From positions 124,001 through 188,000 of the forward strand of contig JAFXMK010000011.1 of the NCBI GenBank assembly GCA_017530365.1: a stretch of DNA of 64,000 nt. Reading direction: 5' to 3'. Shown piece after piece: positions 1-13,700 of this stretch. The DNA is from Bacteroidales bacterium. GTDB lineage: Bacteria > Bacteroidota > Bacteroidia > Bacteroidales > F082. Under the pieces are notes generated by a model that had not been told where the DNA came from, searched no databases, and saw nothing but the letters and a program-made list of their open reading frames with translations. Position numbers and translations under genes: made by a program. Numbering within the stretch: position 1 is the stretch's first letter; the number at the start of each line of letters is the position of its first letter.

Positions 1-3000
1 GAAACCGTCATCCATAAAACACTAAAGACCGACAAAAACGGCCTGGCACAGAATAACAGCGGCATCACCAATTTCCAGATCACGTTGAGGAAAGGCAAGG
101 ACGTCTTGTTGTCAAATAGCTCTTTTAACCTCCCAGCGTTTCCTGGCAATAGCTACACGCGTGACATCACCACCATCTTTACCGACCGAGCCATCTACCG
201 GCCGGGACAGACGGTGTATTTCAAAGGCATCATGACACATCACGATGGCGACCGCAAGTCATTGATCACCAATGGCTCGGAGACCATCCGTTTCAAGGAT
301 GCCAACTGGCAAGAGATCAGCTCGGCCAAGTTCACCACCGACGAATACGGCGGCTTCAGCGGATCGTTCGTCATCCCCACCAACTTGCTTAACGGATTCT
401 TTACCCTCCAAGGCAATCACGGCAACGCCCACATCCAAGTGGAAGAATACAAACGTCCCACTTTCGAGATCGGCTTCGAGAAAGTCAAAGAACAATACAA
501 GCTCAATGAAGACGTTGCCGTCACTGGCAATGTCAGCGCCTTGGCTGGCTTCGGCCTCGACGATGTCGAATACAGCTACCGTGTGGTGCGCAAGACCAGC
601 TTCCCGTGGCGCTGCTGCTGGTGGTGGTACCCGCCTGTCGAAGACGAACAGATCGCCTACGGCAAAGGCCGCACCGACGAGAACGGGAAATTCCACGTCA
701 CCTTCAACCTCAAGCCTTCGCTGAAGACCAAGCCTTCGCAGCAGCCCGTGTTTACCTACGAAATCGAAGTCACTGCCACCAGCGCTCAAGGCGAGACCCA
801 CAGCGACACCCATTACCTACGTGCTGGCTACAACGAAGTCGCCATTAGCACCAACATTCCGAGCCTGATCGAGATGTCTGCCATCAACACCTACAACATC
901 GAGGTGGTCAACATGAACGGACAACCCGCCAAGACCCGTGTGAAACGCCTCATCTACCGCTTCGACGAGTCGGATGACATCAACTACTTCGAAGCCAACG
1001 GACAAAGCATCTCCCTCGACCGGCAGGTGCTCAGCGACGGAGAACTCAAAGCCAAGTTCCCCAGCTTCAACTTCAACGGCAGCAACTACAAGATGCAGCA
1101 CAAGACCCTCGTCTTTGAAGACGAAGTGGAAATCAATGAGAAGACCTCTTTCTATCCGGGCAAGAATCCGCTGACACCTGGCAAATACTACATCGAGCTC
1201 AAGAGCCTCGACGACCCGCTGGCCGTCACCGCCAAGGAGTTCACCATCTATCAGAAAGACGCCCGCATCATGCCTTACAAGTCGATGACCTGGTACCAGA
1301 CCGACCAGACCTCTGTGCAGCCTGGCGACGTGTTCCGCTCCTCCATCGGCAGCTCAGCCAAGAACGTCAGGGTTTGGGTGCAGCTGATGCATGGCAACGA
1401 AGTGCGTTTGGAAGAATGGATCACACTTAACGACGAGATCAAGACCATCACCTACAACGTCAAGGAAGAAGACCGCGGAGGTCTCTGCCTCAAGACCGCT
1501 TTCGTCAAGGAAAACACCTATAACATCAAAAGCCAAAGCATCAGCGTCCCTTACAAGAACCTCGACCTCAATGTCAGCTTGGCCACCATGCGCGACAAGC
1601 TCAGCCCTGGCAGCGAAGAGACCTGGACCGTCAACGTCAAGGACTATCAAGGCAAGAACACCGCCTCGGCACTGCTGTCCGGCATGTACGATGCCGCCCT
1701 CGACGCCTTCGCGTCCAACTACTGGAGCTTCGACATGAAACCTAGCGGCGTCAGCAGCCGCAGATTCGGCTATGACGGACACCGCTTCATCTCTTCTTCC
1801 TCGGATGTGGACTACTTCCGCTTCATTGGCCTGTTCAACTACGAACTGCCTTCCGACTTCCCCTTCCTCCTGATCATTGCACGTCATTACAGAAACATGA
1901 GCGCAGGCGGCATCGCACCGCTCGCCAAAGGTATGGTGCTGGAAGAAGAAATGGTCATGGATGAAGCTGTAGCGCCGACCAATTTTGCAGCCATGGATGA
2001 CACAGGACAGGCAGCAGAAGCCGATGTCGAGGCCGCCCAAAAAGAACAAGGCACTCAAGCACAGTCCAATCAGGATGCAGAGCCCGCCCTCCGCGAGAAC
2101 TTCAACGAGACGGCCTTCTTCTTCCCCAACCTGCGCACCAACGACGACGGGACAAGCACCTTCAGCTTCACCCTGCCCGACGCCATTACACGCTGGAAAC
2201 TCATGATGCTGGCTTACACCAAGGACAACAAGACCGGCTATAAGGAATACGAGTTCAAGGCCTCCAAGCCCGTCATGATCATGGCCGACATGCCGAGATA
2301 CATGTATGACACCGACGAGCTCTGGTTTGTCGCCAACGTCATCAACACCGGCGACGAAGCCGTGACGCCCAAAGCCAAGCTCGAGATCTTCGATGCCACC
2401 ACCATGAAGCCCCTCGACCTCATCAAGACCGATGCCGTCGTCAACATGCAGGAGATCGTCCCCGGTCGCAGCAAGGAAGTCCGCTGGAAGGTGGCCGCCC
2501 AATACGACCTCAGCCTGCTGGCCTTCCGCTTCACCGCCTACGCAGGACAGTTCAGCGATGCCGAACAACACCTCATGCCTGTGCTCAGCAGCGAGATCTT
2601 CCTTACCCAGACCCTGCCCATCACCGTGAAGGCAGAGACCGAGAAGACCTTTGACTTCGAAGCCATCGCCAACCCCAACAGCCATGAACGCGACTACGCC
2701 CTGACGCTGAACTTCAGCACCAACCCCGTGTGGTACGCCGTGCAATCGCTGCCTTACCTCGCCAACGTCAGGACCGACCGTCCCGAGACCGCCTTCTACG
2801 CTTTCTATGCCAACAGCCTCTCAGCCTATATCGCTGACCACATCCCGAACCTGCTGGCTTACATCAAGAGATGGCAGATCGAGACCCCCGACGCCCTGAT
2901 GTCGCAACTCGAGAAAGACCAAGACCTGAAGGCCATCATGCTGCAAGAGACCCCCTGGGTGCTCGAAGCCAAGAGCGAGAGCGATCAACGCGCCCGTATC

Positions 3001-4401
3001 GCAAACCTCTTCGACCTCAACAACCTCAAGCAACAACAGACGTCCACCCTCGACCTGCTCGAAAAGAAACAGCAGTACAACGGCGGCTGGCCTTGGATGG
3101 ACGGCATGCCCGAGAGCCCCTACATCACCGCTTACATCCTCACTGGCTTCGGCCGCCTCAAGCAGATGGGCGTCTGGGAGTCGATGAGCCAAGCAGACCA
3201 ACGCAGGGCACAACGTATCTGCCAAAAAGCCGTCAAGTTCATCGAAGGCGACATCGCCGAACGTTACCGCGAGATGAGAAGGCTCAAGAAGGATTGGGGC
3301 ATCGGCAGCTTCACCCTGCAAGAACTCTATGGATTGAGTTTCTTCGAGGTGCAGAACTCCGACAAGGACTTCAACACTGCCAAGACATACTACCTCGACC
3401 GGCTGGACAACAAGAAAGAATGGACCTCCTTCGACTTCAACCAACGTTCCTATGCCGCTTTGGCGCTCCACCGTTACGGCCATGAGAAGACCGCCAAGCT
3501 TATCATCCAGTCGTTCAAGGAATGCGCCCAGAAAAACGACGAGATCGGCATGTACTGGCCGAAGAAGTACTTCAGCTTCATCTCCCATATCGCCACCCAT
3601 GCCAACATCATGGCGGCCTTTGCCGAGATTGAGGGCGACCAAGAGATGCTCGACCAGCTGCGCGTGTGGCTGCTCACCCAGAAACGCACCAACATGTGGG
3701 AGAACTCCTCTTCCACTGCCGATGCCATCTACGCCCTGCTGATGCGCGGCAGCGACTGGCTCGAGGAAGGCAAGGACATCACCTTGAGCTTCAGCGGCAA
3801 GGCCATCAGCACCGAAGGCGGACAGGCCGGCACTGGCTTCATCCAACGCCGCTGGAACGCCAACGAAGTCACCGAGGACATGCGTCACCTCACCGTCAAC
3901 AACCCCACCAACCACTTGGTCTGGGGTGGACTCTTCAGGCAGTATTTCGTGCCCTTCGACGAGGTAAAGAGCGACGAGTCGGGCTTCAAGATCCAGCGTG
4001 AGATCTTCGTGGAAACCGTCACCGACAAGGGCAAGCTGCTCGTTCCCATCGCCAACCGCACCTTGAAGGTCGGCGACAAGCTTACTGTGAAGCTCACCTT
4101 CGAGAGCACGCAAGATATGAGCTTCGTCTTCGTGAAAGACCTCCGTGCCGCTGGCTTCGAGCCAGAGAACGTAATCTCGAGGTACCATTACGGCGATGGG
4201 ATGTGCTATTACCAGAGCACCACCGACACCGACATGGAGTTCTTCATCGACTTCCTCTCGAAGGGTGTGCACCAGCTGGAATACACCATGTTCGTCACCA
4301 AGGAAGGCAACCTCAGCAACGGCTACGCCCTGATCCAGTGCCAGTATGCGCCGGAGTTTACGGCCTACTCCAATGGGATGAGGGTGAAAGTAGAAAAGTA
4401 A
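1..4401 (+). CDS. alpha-2-macroglobulin family protein (5' truncated by window edge)
   Basis: The frame is open from base 1, so the gene starts upstream; 1466 residues are visible. Family role: large periplasmic or surface protein thought to trap attacking proteases. Seen in order: an MG2-type strand with TDRAIYRPGQTVYFKG (about nt 181-228); macroglobulin domains; an acidic, Ala/Gln/Met-rich linker (about nt 1935-2100) in the position of a bait region; the A2M domain beginning NETAFFFPNL (about nt 2104); a helical thioester/terpenoid-cyclase-like domain with NGGWPWMDG (about nt 3080); and a beta-rich receptor-binding-like end. The place where bacterial homologues carry C-x-E-Q reads DRPETAF (nt 2776-2796), so the thioester Cys and Gln look replaced by Arg and Thr. 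That alignment is from memory. The family call is secure; trapping by a covalent thioester is unlikely for this copy. Confidence 0.9.
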   Translation, partial: ETVIHKTLKTDKNGLAQNNSGITNFQITLRKGKDVLLSNSSFNLPAFPGNSYTRDITTIFTDRAIYRPGQTVYFKGIMTHHDGDRKSLITNGSETIRFKDANWQEISSAKFTTDEYGGFSGSFVIPTNLLNGFFTLQGNHGNAHIQVEEYKRPTFEIGFEKVKEQYKLNEDVAVTGNVSALAGFGLDDVEYSYRVVRKTSFPWRCCWWWYPPVEDEQIAYGKGRTDENGKFHVTFNLKPSLKTKPSQQPVFTYEIEVTATSAQGETHSDTHYLRAGYNEVAISTNIPSLIEMSAINTYNIEVVNMNGQPAKTRVKRLIYRFDESDDINYFEANGQSISLDRQVLSDGELKAKFPSFNFNGSNYKMQHKTLVFEDEVEINEKTSFYPGKNPLTPGKYYIELKSLDDPLAVTAKEFTIYQKDARIMPYKSMTWYQTDQTSVQPGDVFRSSIGSSAKNVRVWVQLMHGNEVRLEEWITLNDEIKTITYNVKEEDRGGLCLKTAFVKENTYNIKSQSISVPYKNLDLNVSLATMRDKLSPGSEETWTVNVKDYQGKNTASALLSGMYDAALDAFASNYWSFDMKPSGVSSRRFGYDGHRFISSSSDVDYFRFIGLFNYELPSDFPFLLIIARHYRNMSAGGIAPLAKGMVLEEEMVMDEAVAPTNFAAMDDTGQAAEADVEAAQKEQGTQAQSNQDAEPALRENFNETAFFFPNLRTNDDGTSTFSFTLPDAITRWKLMMLAYTKDNKTGYKEYEFKASKPVMIMADMPRYMYDTDELWFVANVINTGDEAVTPKAKLEIFDATTMKPLDLIKTDAVVNMQEIVPGRSKEVRWKVAAQYDLSLLAFRFTAYAGQFSDAEQHLMPVLSSEIFLTQTLPITVKAETEKTFDFEAIANPNSHERDYALTLNFSTNPVWYAVQSLPYLANVRTDRPETAFYAFYANSLSAYIADHIPNLLAYIKRWQIETPDALMSQLEKDQDLKAIMLQETPWVLEAKSESDQRARIANLFDLNNLKQQQTSTLDLLEKKQQYNGGWPWMDGMPESPYITAYILTGFGRLKQMGVWESMSQADQRRAQRICQKAVKFIEGDIAERYREMRRLKKDWGIGSFTLQELYGLSFFEVQNSDKDFNTAKTYYLDRLDNKKEWTSFDFNQRSYAALALHRYGHEKTAKLIIQSFKECAQKNDEIGMYWPKKYFSFISHIATHANIMAAFAEIEGDQEMLDQLRVWLLTQKRTNMWENSSSTADAIYALLMRGSDWLEEGKDITLSFSGKAISTEGGQAGTGFIQRRWNANEVTEDMRHLTVNNPTNHLVWGGLFRQYFVPFDEVKSDESGFKIQREIFVETVTDKGKLLVPIANRTLKVGDKLTVKLTFESTQDMSFVFVKDLRAAGFEPENVISRYHYGDGMCYYQSTTDTDMEFFIDFLSKGVHQLEYTMFVTKEGNLSNGYALIQCQYAPEFTAYSNGMRVKVEK

Positions 4402-4740
4402 GAATTATTTCTATTTCTTTTCATACTACAAATATAAGTATTTTATTAAAATTTTCAAGAGGAAAATTGTTGATTATTTGGAGACATTTTCTATCCCAAA
4501 CCAAACATTTATTTTATTTAATTTTAAAATTTATTAACATTATTTCTCGTTTGTTGATAAAAAAAGATTCATTAATATATATGTAATTCAAAAAAAATTT
4601 GCACTTTTGCCGCGCCAAATGGGATGAATTATGCTTTGTGGTGAAGCTCCCCCTATGAAGAAAGATGGTTACTTATAAACAAACAACTGTGAATCAATTA
4701 GATAAATAGAATAATAATAACAAAAAAATTTTACAAATCA
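4402..4740. other. AT-rich intergenic region / long 5' leader of the giant surface gene
   Basis: This 339-base gap holds no open frame with recognisable content. It is strongly AT-rich to about 4600, then has a TTTGCACTTTTGCC stretch (about 4600-4613) resembling a Bacteroidota -7 region, though the TA of TAnnTTTG is not matched. If that is the promoter, the transcript of the downstream gene has a leader of about 120 nt. No clear terminator hairpin was seen after the macroglobulin gene. Confidence 0.4.
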
Positions 4741-7700
4741 ATGATCTCGAATAGACAAAAGAAGAAACGCCTCTTCGTGAGGACGTTGGTCATGACATTG
4801 TTCATGGCCCTATTCACCCAAATTGCGCAAGCGCAAGTTTACATGCACAACGGCAGTTCGTACGCAGGCACTTCTGGCGTAAAATTCTACGACTCAGGTG
4901 GTCCGTCGAAAGGCCCAGCCAACTACTGGCTGCACTGGTTCGGAAGAAACCAAGAATTCACCTACACCTTCAATCCTGAACAAAATGGTTATGCCATGCA
5001 GGTGGACTTCGAAGCGTTTACTGCTTACACCGATAACAACGGCGCAAACGATGCCCATGCCTTGAATGGCAACTTCGCACTCCGCCTTAATAACGCAGAG
5101 TTGAGCATCTATGAGGGCGATGCCGTGAATCCCAACAAGCTCATCACCACCCTCACTGGAACTATCATTGAACCCTTTACCGTGATGGCCAACGGCCCGA
5201 TCACCTTCTATTTCAAGTCATACGGTTTCACCGAAGAGGGATGGGGGGCCACGGTTAAAGCAATCCCAGCATCTTCGTATGAGCTGCAGAAACCAGCCAT
5301 CAGCATGGAGGTCTGTTCCGACCTGGTGGTACTTTACCCAACCACCCTTGGCGCTTCCATCCGCTATACAACAGGTAACCCAAATAACAATAACCCGAGC
5401 GCAACGAACGGTACACTCTATACGGAGCCTTTCTCAGTCACCTATCCCACCACAGTAAAGGCAGTGACAGTGAACGGCAACAATGCCAGTGAGGTGGCCG
5501 ATAAGACCTACAACGCCACCGATGCTACACCGGTGCCCAATATCAATAATGCTACGATTGAGCGTGATGGCAACACCATCATCATCACCCCACCCACGGT
5601 GCCTGATCACCTCAACGAAACCTACGCTGTCATCTATACTACCGCTGCCAGTGGCAACACTCCAGAAGATCCCGTATATCTTGGTTACCAAAATCCCAAC
5701 AATGTTGGCACCTATGTGGATCCTGACGGCTGGAATGGCTCAATGCCTGGCTTGGTACACTTTGAATGGACCACGCCCAACACCAACTTCAAGTTCTGCA
5801 TCGTAGCCAAGACCTGCGTCAAACAGTCGGTGGTGAGAACGTATCAATTCGGGAAGCTTCAAGTGCCAGATCCCACCATCGACATTACCGATAATGGCAA
5901 CAACACGGGTAAGGCCGACATCAGCTGGACATCGGGTTACACCATCCGCTACACCATCGATGGCAGCGAACCTTCAACTACCAACGGCACCTTGGTGACG
6001 AGTGGTACCACTGTGACGGTGAACAACAGCCTTACCCCTGGCCAAACGGTGAAGGTAGTGGCCTATAAGGTAACCAATGGATCTGTGGATACCAACTACG
6101 AACCATCCGATGTCGTTTCTGAGATGTACTTGCCTGGCGGCGGTGCGAGCGGCACCTACGGTGGCACCGTCATCCTTAACGATTTTGAAGACCATAGCTG
6201 GAGTTACTATAGCGATGCTACTAATCCCATCCGCAGCCTCAATCCTGCTGATGTGAAGATTACTTATTATGGTAATGGTAAAATGTACACCTCCACAGGC
6301 GCTACACCTTCTGGTAACCTTAGCGATGCTACAGGTGTGAAAGTCGGCCCTTCTGAGAATGAAGACACTTTCATCTATCTGAAGACCCTCGAGCGTGCCA
6401 ATGGCGATGCCGGTACTGGCAATTTGGCCTATACGCTGATTCCGAACCCCTTCTCAGTGCGTCCTAAATTCACTTCTGGCGGCACGACATACTATACTGG
6501 TTTCTATGGTTGGCGTGTGAAGAGCCTCAATGGCGTGACCATTAATGGTTACAATGTGGGTAGCATCATTCCCGCCGAAACGGAGATCCAATTTGTTACT
6601 GACAATAGCGAAGGCAATGAAGTGGAATTCGAAGCCGTTTGGGCAAGAGCCTACGTGACCAATAGCACTTCCACCTCTGGACTTAATGCCAACGTGAGCT
6701 ATGAACGTAACTTTATGGTGCTGGGGAGCAATCCAGGAACACAATCGCAAACCATTACGCTTGGAAGTGGGAATAGTACTACCTCTGGTAGAAATGTTCC
6801 ACTATATATTAATCGTGCTTATGGTTACGGTTATTCACTTTCACAACAGATTTATACTGCTTCTGAAATTGGTTCTTCTGGATCAATTACTTCTTTAGCA
6901 TTTCGTGTAAATAATGCACAAAGCAGTAATAGAACTTTGCATATCTATTTGACTTCCACTACAAATACGGATTTTGATTATGACTCTGATTGGGGTGCAT
7001 ACGCATCCGTGCCAATGAGTGCTTCGGGGCTTGTGTTTTCTGGAACAGTAAATTTCAATCAAACAGGATGGAAAACCATTACACTTGATACACCTTTCGA
7101 GTATGATGGTTCCAGTAACATTATTGTAACTGTGTTTGATGCTACTGGTACATATATGGATACATCTCCACGTTTCTATACTTATTCCGGTAACGCTGTA
7201 TATAATTCCAGAACCAGTGCGTACACTGAAGAAGGGTATTATTTTGCGATGAATCACATAACATACAAGCCTCAGATTCAATTCACTATTGCTTCCAGTC
7301 CGCTTTCAGGATTAAATGTCCCGCTAACAGTTACCGCCTATAATCCAGATGGAACGGGTGGTTCATCAACAGTAGCCCTTTCAAACGGCATTAACTGTGC
7401 TGCTGATTTGAAAATTGAAAACATCAGGTTGAATTCGATGTCGCAACTGACGGCAAATGGTCATAACTTGGTGATAGGTCGCGGTGTAACTGGTGAAGTG
7501 AGTCATATCAGAGGTATGTCAAGTGGCAGCTCCAGTGCAGTGAATTATACCATTCGTCTTGAGAGTGGAACATTTGGCCAATTTGATTTGATTGATTCTG
7601 ATGGTTATACTTTCGGTAACACTGTATCAACCCGTGCCGTTTTTGGTTGTGACTACGATCGCGCCAAGAATGATAACTCCAAGTTGAATATAGCTCCCAG

Positions 7701-10700
7701 TGGTACCGTTTATGGCGGTAACGGTTTACACTCCTTCACTTCTGCAAACAATAGAAACAACATTACCTACGATTGGCTCATCAAGAGCGGTAAGGTGCAA
7801 GGAGTTCAAGGAGTTGAAGATGCTAATGCTCAATACTCTATTTATATGGGTAATTCGATCAATGCCAACAATAGCAACTCTGTTCAATATTGTGGTAAAC
7901 GCCGTCTCGTCATGGAAGGCGGTGAAATCGCTAGTATTGCAGGTGGCGTCAATTGTTATGGTGATAATTATGCCAATTATGGAGTTAATGACGGCTCTTG
8001 GTCGGTGTTGATTAGGATTAAGGGTGGTACTGCTAATGGATCTATCTATGGTGCTGCCGCTTACGCCGGCGCATCAGGTGACAGAAGGTTTGTTTTAACT
8101 AATGGCACCGTTAAAGGATGGATTGCAGGTGGTGCAAATGGTGTGCAAGAAGATGGCGGTGTGATGTACGGCAACTCCTATGTGTATGTTGGTGGTAAGA
8201 CCCAAGTCAACAGCTCTGGTTCAACCACGGTTATCAACCGCGCAGTGGGTGGCAATGTGTTTGGTGCTGGATGCGGTTATAACGCTACTAGCACTTCAGG
8301 ACAGGTCACCGCTGGCACTAACGTAGTCATTGCTGACGAAGCTTATGTTGAGCGTGGCGTCTATGGTGGTGGCTCATACGGTTACACCGAAGCTACTGCA
8401 AATGTGCATGTTTTAGGTGGTACCATTGGCTGTGTGGCTGGTGGTGTCGATGGTGAAAGTTATGTGGCTAACATTAAAGGTGGCGTGTTCGGTGGCGCTT
8501 GCCAGAACAAGGGCGGAATAACCAATGTTACCGTTAAAGACGGCACGGTCAATGGCGATGTCTATGGTGGCTCCAACTATAACGGTGAGGTTGCTAATCT
8601 AGCTACTGTCAACGTTAGTGGTGGCACGGTGCAAAATGTGTTTGGTGGCGGTTTGGGTGCCAATACCAATATGGCGGCTGGCACCTCTGTCAACATCTCT
8701 GGTGGCATTATTAATAATAATGTGTATGGTGGTGGCGAAGAAGGTACCGTAACGGGTAATACCGATGTTAAGGTCAGCGGTGGCACCATGAAGGATGTGT
8801 ATGGCGCTGGCAAGGGTGTTTCAGGGACAACGGGATCTAAAGCTACTATCACAGGCCAAACCTTTGTGGAAGTTACTGGTGGCACCATTGCTAATGTGTA
8901 TGGTGGCGGTGAGAATGGAAATATTGGAGCAGAAAGTGCTGTTGAACCAGGCCTTTTTGGAACGTTAACATATGATTTTGCTGATGGTACATTGGGCAAT
9001 TGGACAACGATTGATGCCGATGGTGATAATTACAACTGGCAGGCTACTACGGATTTCGATGGACATAATGGTACTGGTGTTGCCGCCTCTGCTTCTTTTA
9101 TTAATAATGTCGGTGCTTTAACACCAGACAACTATTTGGTTTCCCCACGTGTGAATCTAGGTGGCAGTATCAGTTTTTGGGCTTGTGCTCAAGATGGTAA
9201 TTATTCGGAAGAGCATTTTGGCTTGTTTGTTTCTACTACAGATAACAACGCTTCTTCTTTCGTTTTGGTTAACGAATGGACATTGCCTGCTAATGGAAAT
9301 AAAGGTCCTGAAGGAGTGTCACGTGGCGGTAATCGTGATCAAGGCACATGGCATCAATTCTCAGCTAATTTAAGTGCCTATTCTGGTAAAGCAGGTTATA
9401 TTGCCATTCGCCACTTTAATTGTACTGACGAATATTGGCTGCTTATTGATGATATTGAGATAATTGCTCCAGAGCAACAGGAAGTTGCTGTTGCTTCTAC
9501 GGTTACCATCAACGGTGGTAACATCAGCGAGAATGTGTTCGGTGGTGGTGCCTACGGTACTACAGCAGGTAGCACGATTGTCAATGTGAAGAACGGTAGC
9601 GTACACGGTAGCGTGTATGGTGGTGCCTTGGGTAATCAAGGTTCGGTGTATGTGGCCGGTAGCCATACCGTCAACGTGTTGGGTGGCCGTGTCTATAGCA
9701 ATGTGTATGGCGGTTCGCGTAACGCCGATGATGCCCTTAGCTTTGATCCAGGTAATTTCGCTGATGCGGATGACGACGAGACGGTATGTGCAGTCAACAT
9801 CAGCGGCGGTCAGATCGACCAACAGGTGTATGCCGCCGGCTATTACGGCAACTGCTTCGGATCCGTGTATGCCTTCATCGGTAAGGATGCCATCTACAAC
9901 GCTCCTCACCATGTTGAAACTGCTGGGCAAGAGTCCGCAGCCGAGCCTTACGAGATCGCCAAACTGTCCATCACCGGTTCTGTTTGGGCTGGTGGCGACT
10001 GGGGTAAGTTTGATGGCACCTTCGGTGCACCAACCATTTCGGGTAATTCCAACGTGTATATCGACGGTCAGGACTATATCACCAACACCTCTGACAAAAA
10101 CACCGTGGGTTACATGGGTATCGACGGTAGCGTGTTCGGCTCAGGTACCTCATGCGATGCCGGTAAGAAAGAACATACTGTAATGTTGCGTAACTATGGT
10201 GAATCGAGCGATCCTTTCAATTCGACCACCCGCAACTTTGCTTCCATCCAACGTGCCGACTACCTCGTGCTCGACAATGTGCACCTCGACTTCCAGGGAC
10301 AAGGCCTCGTCAACTCACTTAACGTGACGGAACTCTACTCCATCTATGAAGTTTCGGAGGCTGTGATCGTCACTGGTGGTAGCACCCTCATCATGGATGC
10401 TCCGATCGATCAAATCAAGTCGTTCTGGAGCGCTTCGTGCAGCGATGTCTTTACTGCTGACCTCCCCACCTCGCAGACTGCGGTGGGCGGCTATACGGCC
10501 ATTACACCTTCCACATTGAGCGCCACACCCAACAAGGTCCGTGTGAACGGCGGTAACTACATCAAGGTCTATCACGACAAACAGATCGCCACGACAAGCG
10601 GTAACACAACCTCCTATACTGCTGGCTACGGCATGCTCAACGGCTATGCCTACATGATGGCCAGTAGCGGCGACAACGAGGCTACCTGCGCCTATGCCCG

Positions 10701-13700
10701 TCCGCGTTGGTGCACGGGCGCACCGTTTGCTATGAACAATGCCACCTACGACAACCGCAACGATGGCGGTTGGGTGAGCTACGTTTCAGGCGACAACGTA
10801 TTTGCTTTGGATGGTACTAAAGTGACCTCCGGAGGTGTCCAGATGGAATACGAAAACCATACTCCTGGATCGAAGGTAGGTGAGGCTTACTTCCGTATCT
10901 GGCGTACCACCGGTGAGATCCATGAGCGCGAAGGCGTGTTCGACGTGGTTGCTCACGGTGAAGATGAGTTCAAGTATGTGGATGTTGAGATTGAACTTCC
11001 CGCATGGCGTGGACATGACTACTACTATATGTTCCAGACCCAAGGCCAAGGTTCCAACCTTAACACCACCATCGACTATGGAACCGAGTTGATGGTTTTC
11101 AACACGGCACTCTACGACAACAACTCCTGGATGACCTACGACGTGCAAGGCCATGCCCAGAAACTGGAAGCCGATACCGACGAACAAGCTGAAATCAAGA
11201 AACAACCTGAAGTCAACTACGGTTTGGTGATCCTCCCCGGGACTGGCAATGCATTGAGCTCGCCCCAGATTGACGAAACTGCCGCTCCTGCTTTGATCAT
11301 CAACAATGATGCAGATGCCTTCTTGGCTTCACAGAACAACGGCAAGCCTGTCAACAGCTTCACTTTCACCGACAACACGGAGATGCCTACCGTGACCTTC
11401 CGCTTAACCTATAGCGACTTGCTCAACTCCAACAAGACCTACGAACCCATCTGGGTCAACCTGGTGCAGTGCGACAAGGACGGCAACGTGAAGGACATCG
11501 TCAAGGTGAAACTCATCATCAACACCTCCACCGTCGTGGGCCGTGACTTCAAGGCCCAGGTGTATGCCGTGATGAACGGCAACGGCTCCACTGCCGAGGA
11601 AAGCCATGTGCAGATAGTGCTTCCACGCTTCACTCTCAACCAAGGCGGTGTTGACTCCCACTTCACTGTGGAGAGCATCGAATGGACACCAGCAAACACC
11701 ACCGATGGTGCTGGCCAGTTAGTGACAGTGGCAAGTAACGCCTTCGACAAGACAAAGTTTGCTGTGGAATTTAGCGCTGCTGATAACTATGACGGCACCA
11801 CGGGTTGGAACGAGCTCAACTACACCATTTACGACACCAAGGTGTTGTACGGCCCGCCTGCGACAACACCTAAGGAGATGGGTACCACCAGCGCCCGTAC
11901 ACAGTTCTCCTTCGACTTCAACCTGTATTATAATGGTAATGAAGAAATCGATATTGACAAGCCTGAGTTGTTGGGAACCATTGTTTACAATATGAAGTTT
12001 ACCAACTATGGTACGACTAGCGAATCGGATCCCCTCGGACACGAGACGTTCACCATCACCATCGAGGTGTATCGTCGTGGCAAAGGAACCCGTTATTACT
12101 TGGACGGTGTCAATGGTAAGAACTCCAATACTGGTACGTTCCCTGACCAAGCCATGCTCACTTTGAGTGCCCTCTTTAACCGTTCGGGCTTCCTTCCGGG
12201 CGACGAGATCTATGTGGTCAACCAAGTGACGGCTGAAGATGAACTCGAATGGAACGGTCTCGCCAAGGGCGGCAATGTGCTGATTTACCGTTATAACGGC
12301 GGACACGCATTATCGGGCGAGGATGCCGAGATCATTGGCAACGAGGACAATACAGCCTATACCGGTGCTTTGATCAATGTGCCAAATGGTGCAACAATGA
12401 CCATCCATGGTATCACCTTGGACGGCTACTACAACAATGGAGGCGATGGCAGCGACTATAGCACTGTAGCTTCCGAGGCTGCCTTGATCACGGTTCAGAA
12501 TGGAGGCACCCTCGAGCTGAACCAGAACACTACCCTGCAACAAAACTATAACCATAGCGAAGAAGGTGGCGGTGCTGTGTATGTGTATCAAGGTGGTACC
12601 CTCATGATGAATGAGGATGCCCACATTGCAAACAACAAGACGGAATACGATGGCGCCGGTGTCTATATGAATGGTACCATGATCGTCTCCGACAAGGTGG
12701 TTGTATGGGACAACCTCGGCAATGGCAACACCCAGAACAACGTGTATCTCGCTTCGAAGGAAAGCGTGGTACAAATCGGTGTGGATGCCGACTCAGAGCA
12801 TTACCAAGATTTAGCTTACGATGCTGAAAACGCCGATGAATCTGCTAAGATCGGTGTGACAAAGAGCACTTCTAACTTCACCGCTGGTGTGGCCGAAGTG
12901 GTCTATTCCGCAGAGACTGGTTGGCTTGAAGAGCCGCTGGCAACGCAGGCTATCATTGTTCACGATGGCAATATCTACAAACTTGAGACTGGTGCCAGTG
13001 CCAACATGTTGTACTGGAGAGACACTTGGGTAACCTTCGTGACTTCGCAACCTGAAGGCTTCAACATCAACAACATCGACTCCGAGGAAGACCTCGCTTG
13101 GCTGATCTCGCTGGTCAACGGCGAGAACAACCAGACGGCCAACACTTTCGAGAACCAGACGGTGGTGGTGAAGAAGAACCTCGACATGGGAGCCCACACC
13201 TGGGTGCCCATCGGCGAGCGTAACAACGTGTTCAAGGGTACTTTCGAGGGTAATGGCTATACCATCGAAGGCCTCAACAGCTCATTGAACCGTACCGACC
13301 TCGGTATGTTTGGTATCGCTGAAGGCGCCACCATCCAGAATGTCATCGCTCAAGGTACCTTCGACGGTATCGCCAACAACTACGGTACCATCGCTGGCAC
13401 TATGAAGGGCGGTACCATCAGCAATGTGGAGGCTGCCGGTACACTTACTGGCGATGCCAATTATGCTCAAAACATTGGTGGTCTGGTCGGTGTTACCGAG
13501 ACGGGTACCACCATCCACTCCAGCTTCGCTGTCAACACCCTCACGGCACAACGCGATGAGACCGTGGTTGGCGGTTTGGTTGCCCAAAACGGTGGCGACC
13601 TCTATAACAGCTATGCCAACGTCACCATCACGGGTACCGACAACACACCAATTGGTGGTCTCGTGGGTGTGAACGACGGCACAGTGGAGAACTGCTATGT

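Noticed and set aside
1354-4272. Two long minus-strand frames (1354-2745 and 2821-4272) opposite the macroglobulin gene
   Set aside because: They are exact antisense of a well-recognised protein. Composition is Val/His/Gly/Leu-rich without motifs, as expected from the complement of GC-rich codons.
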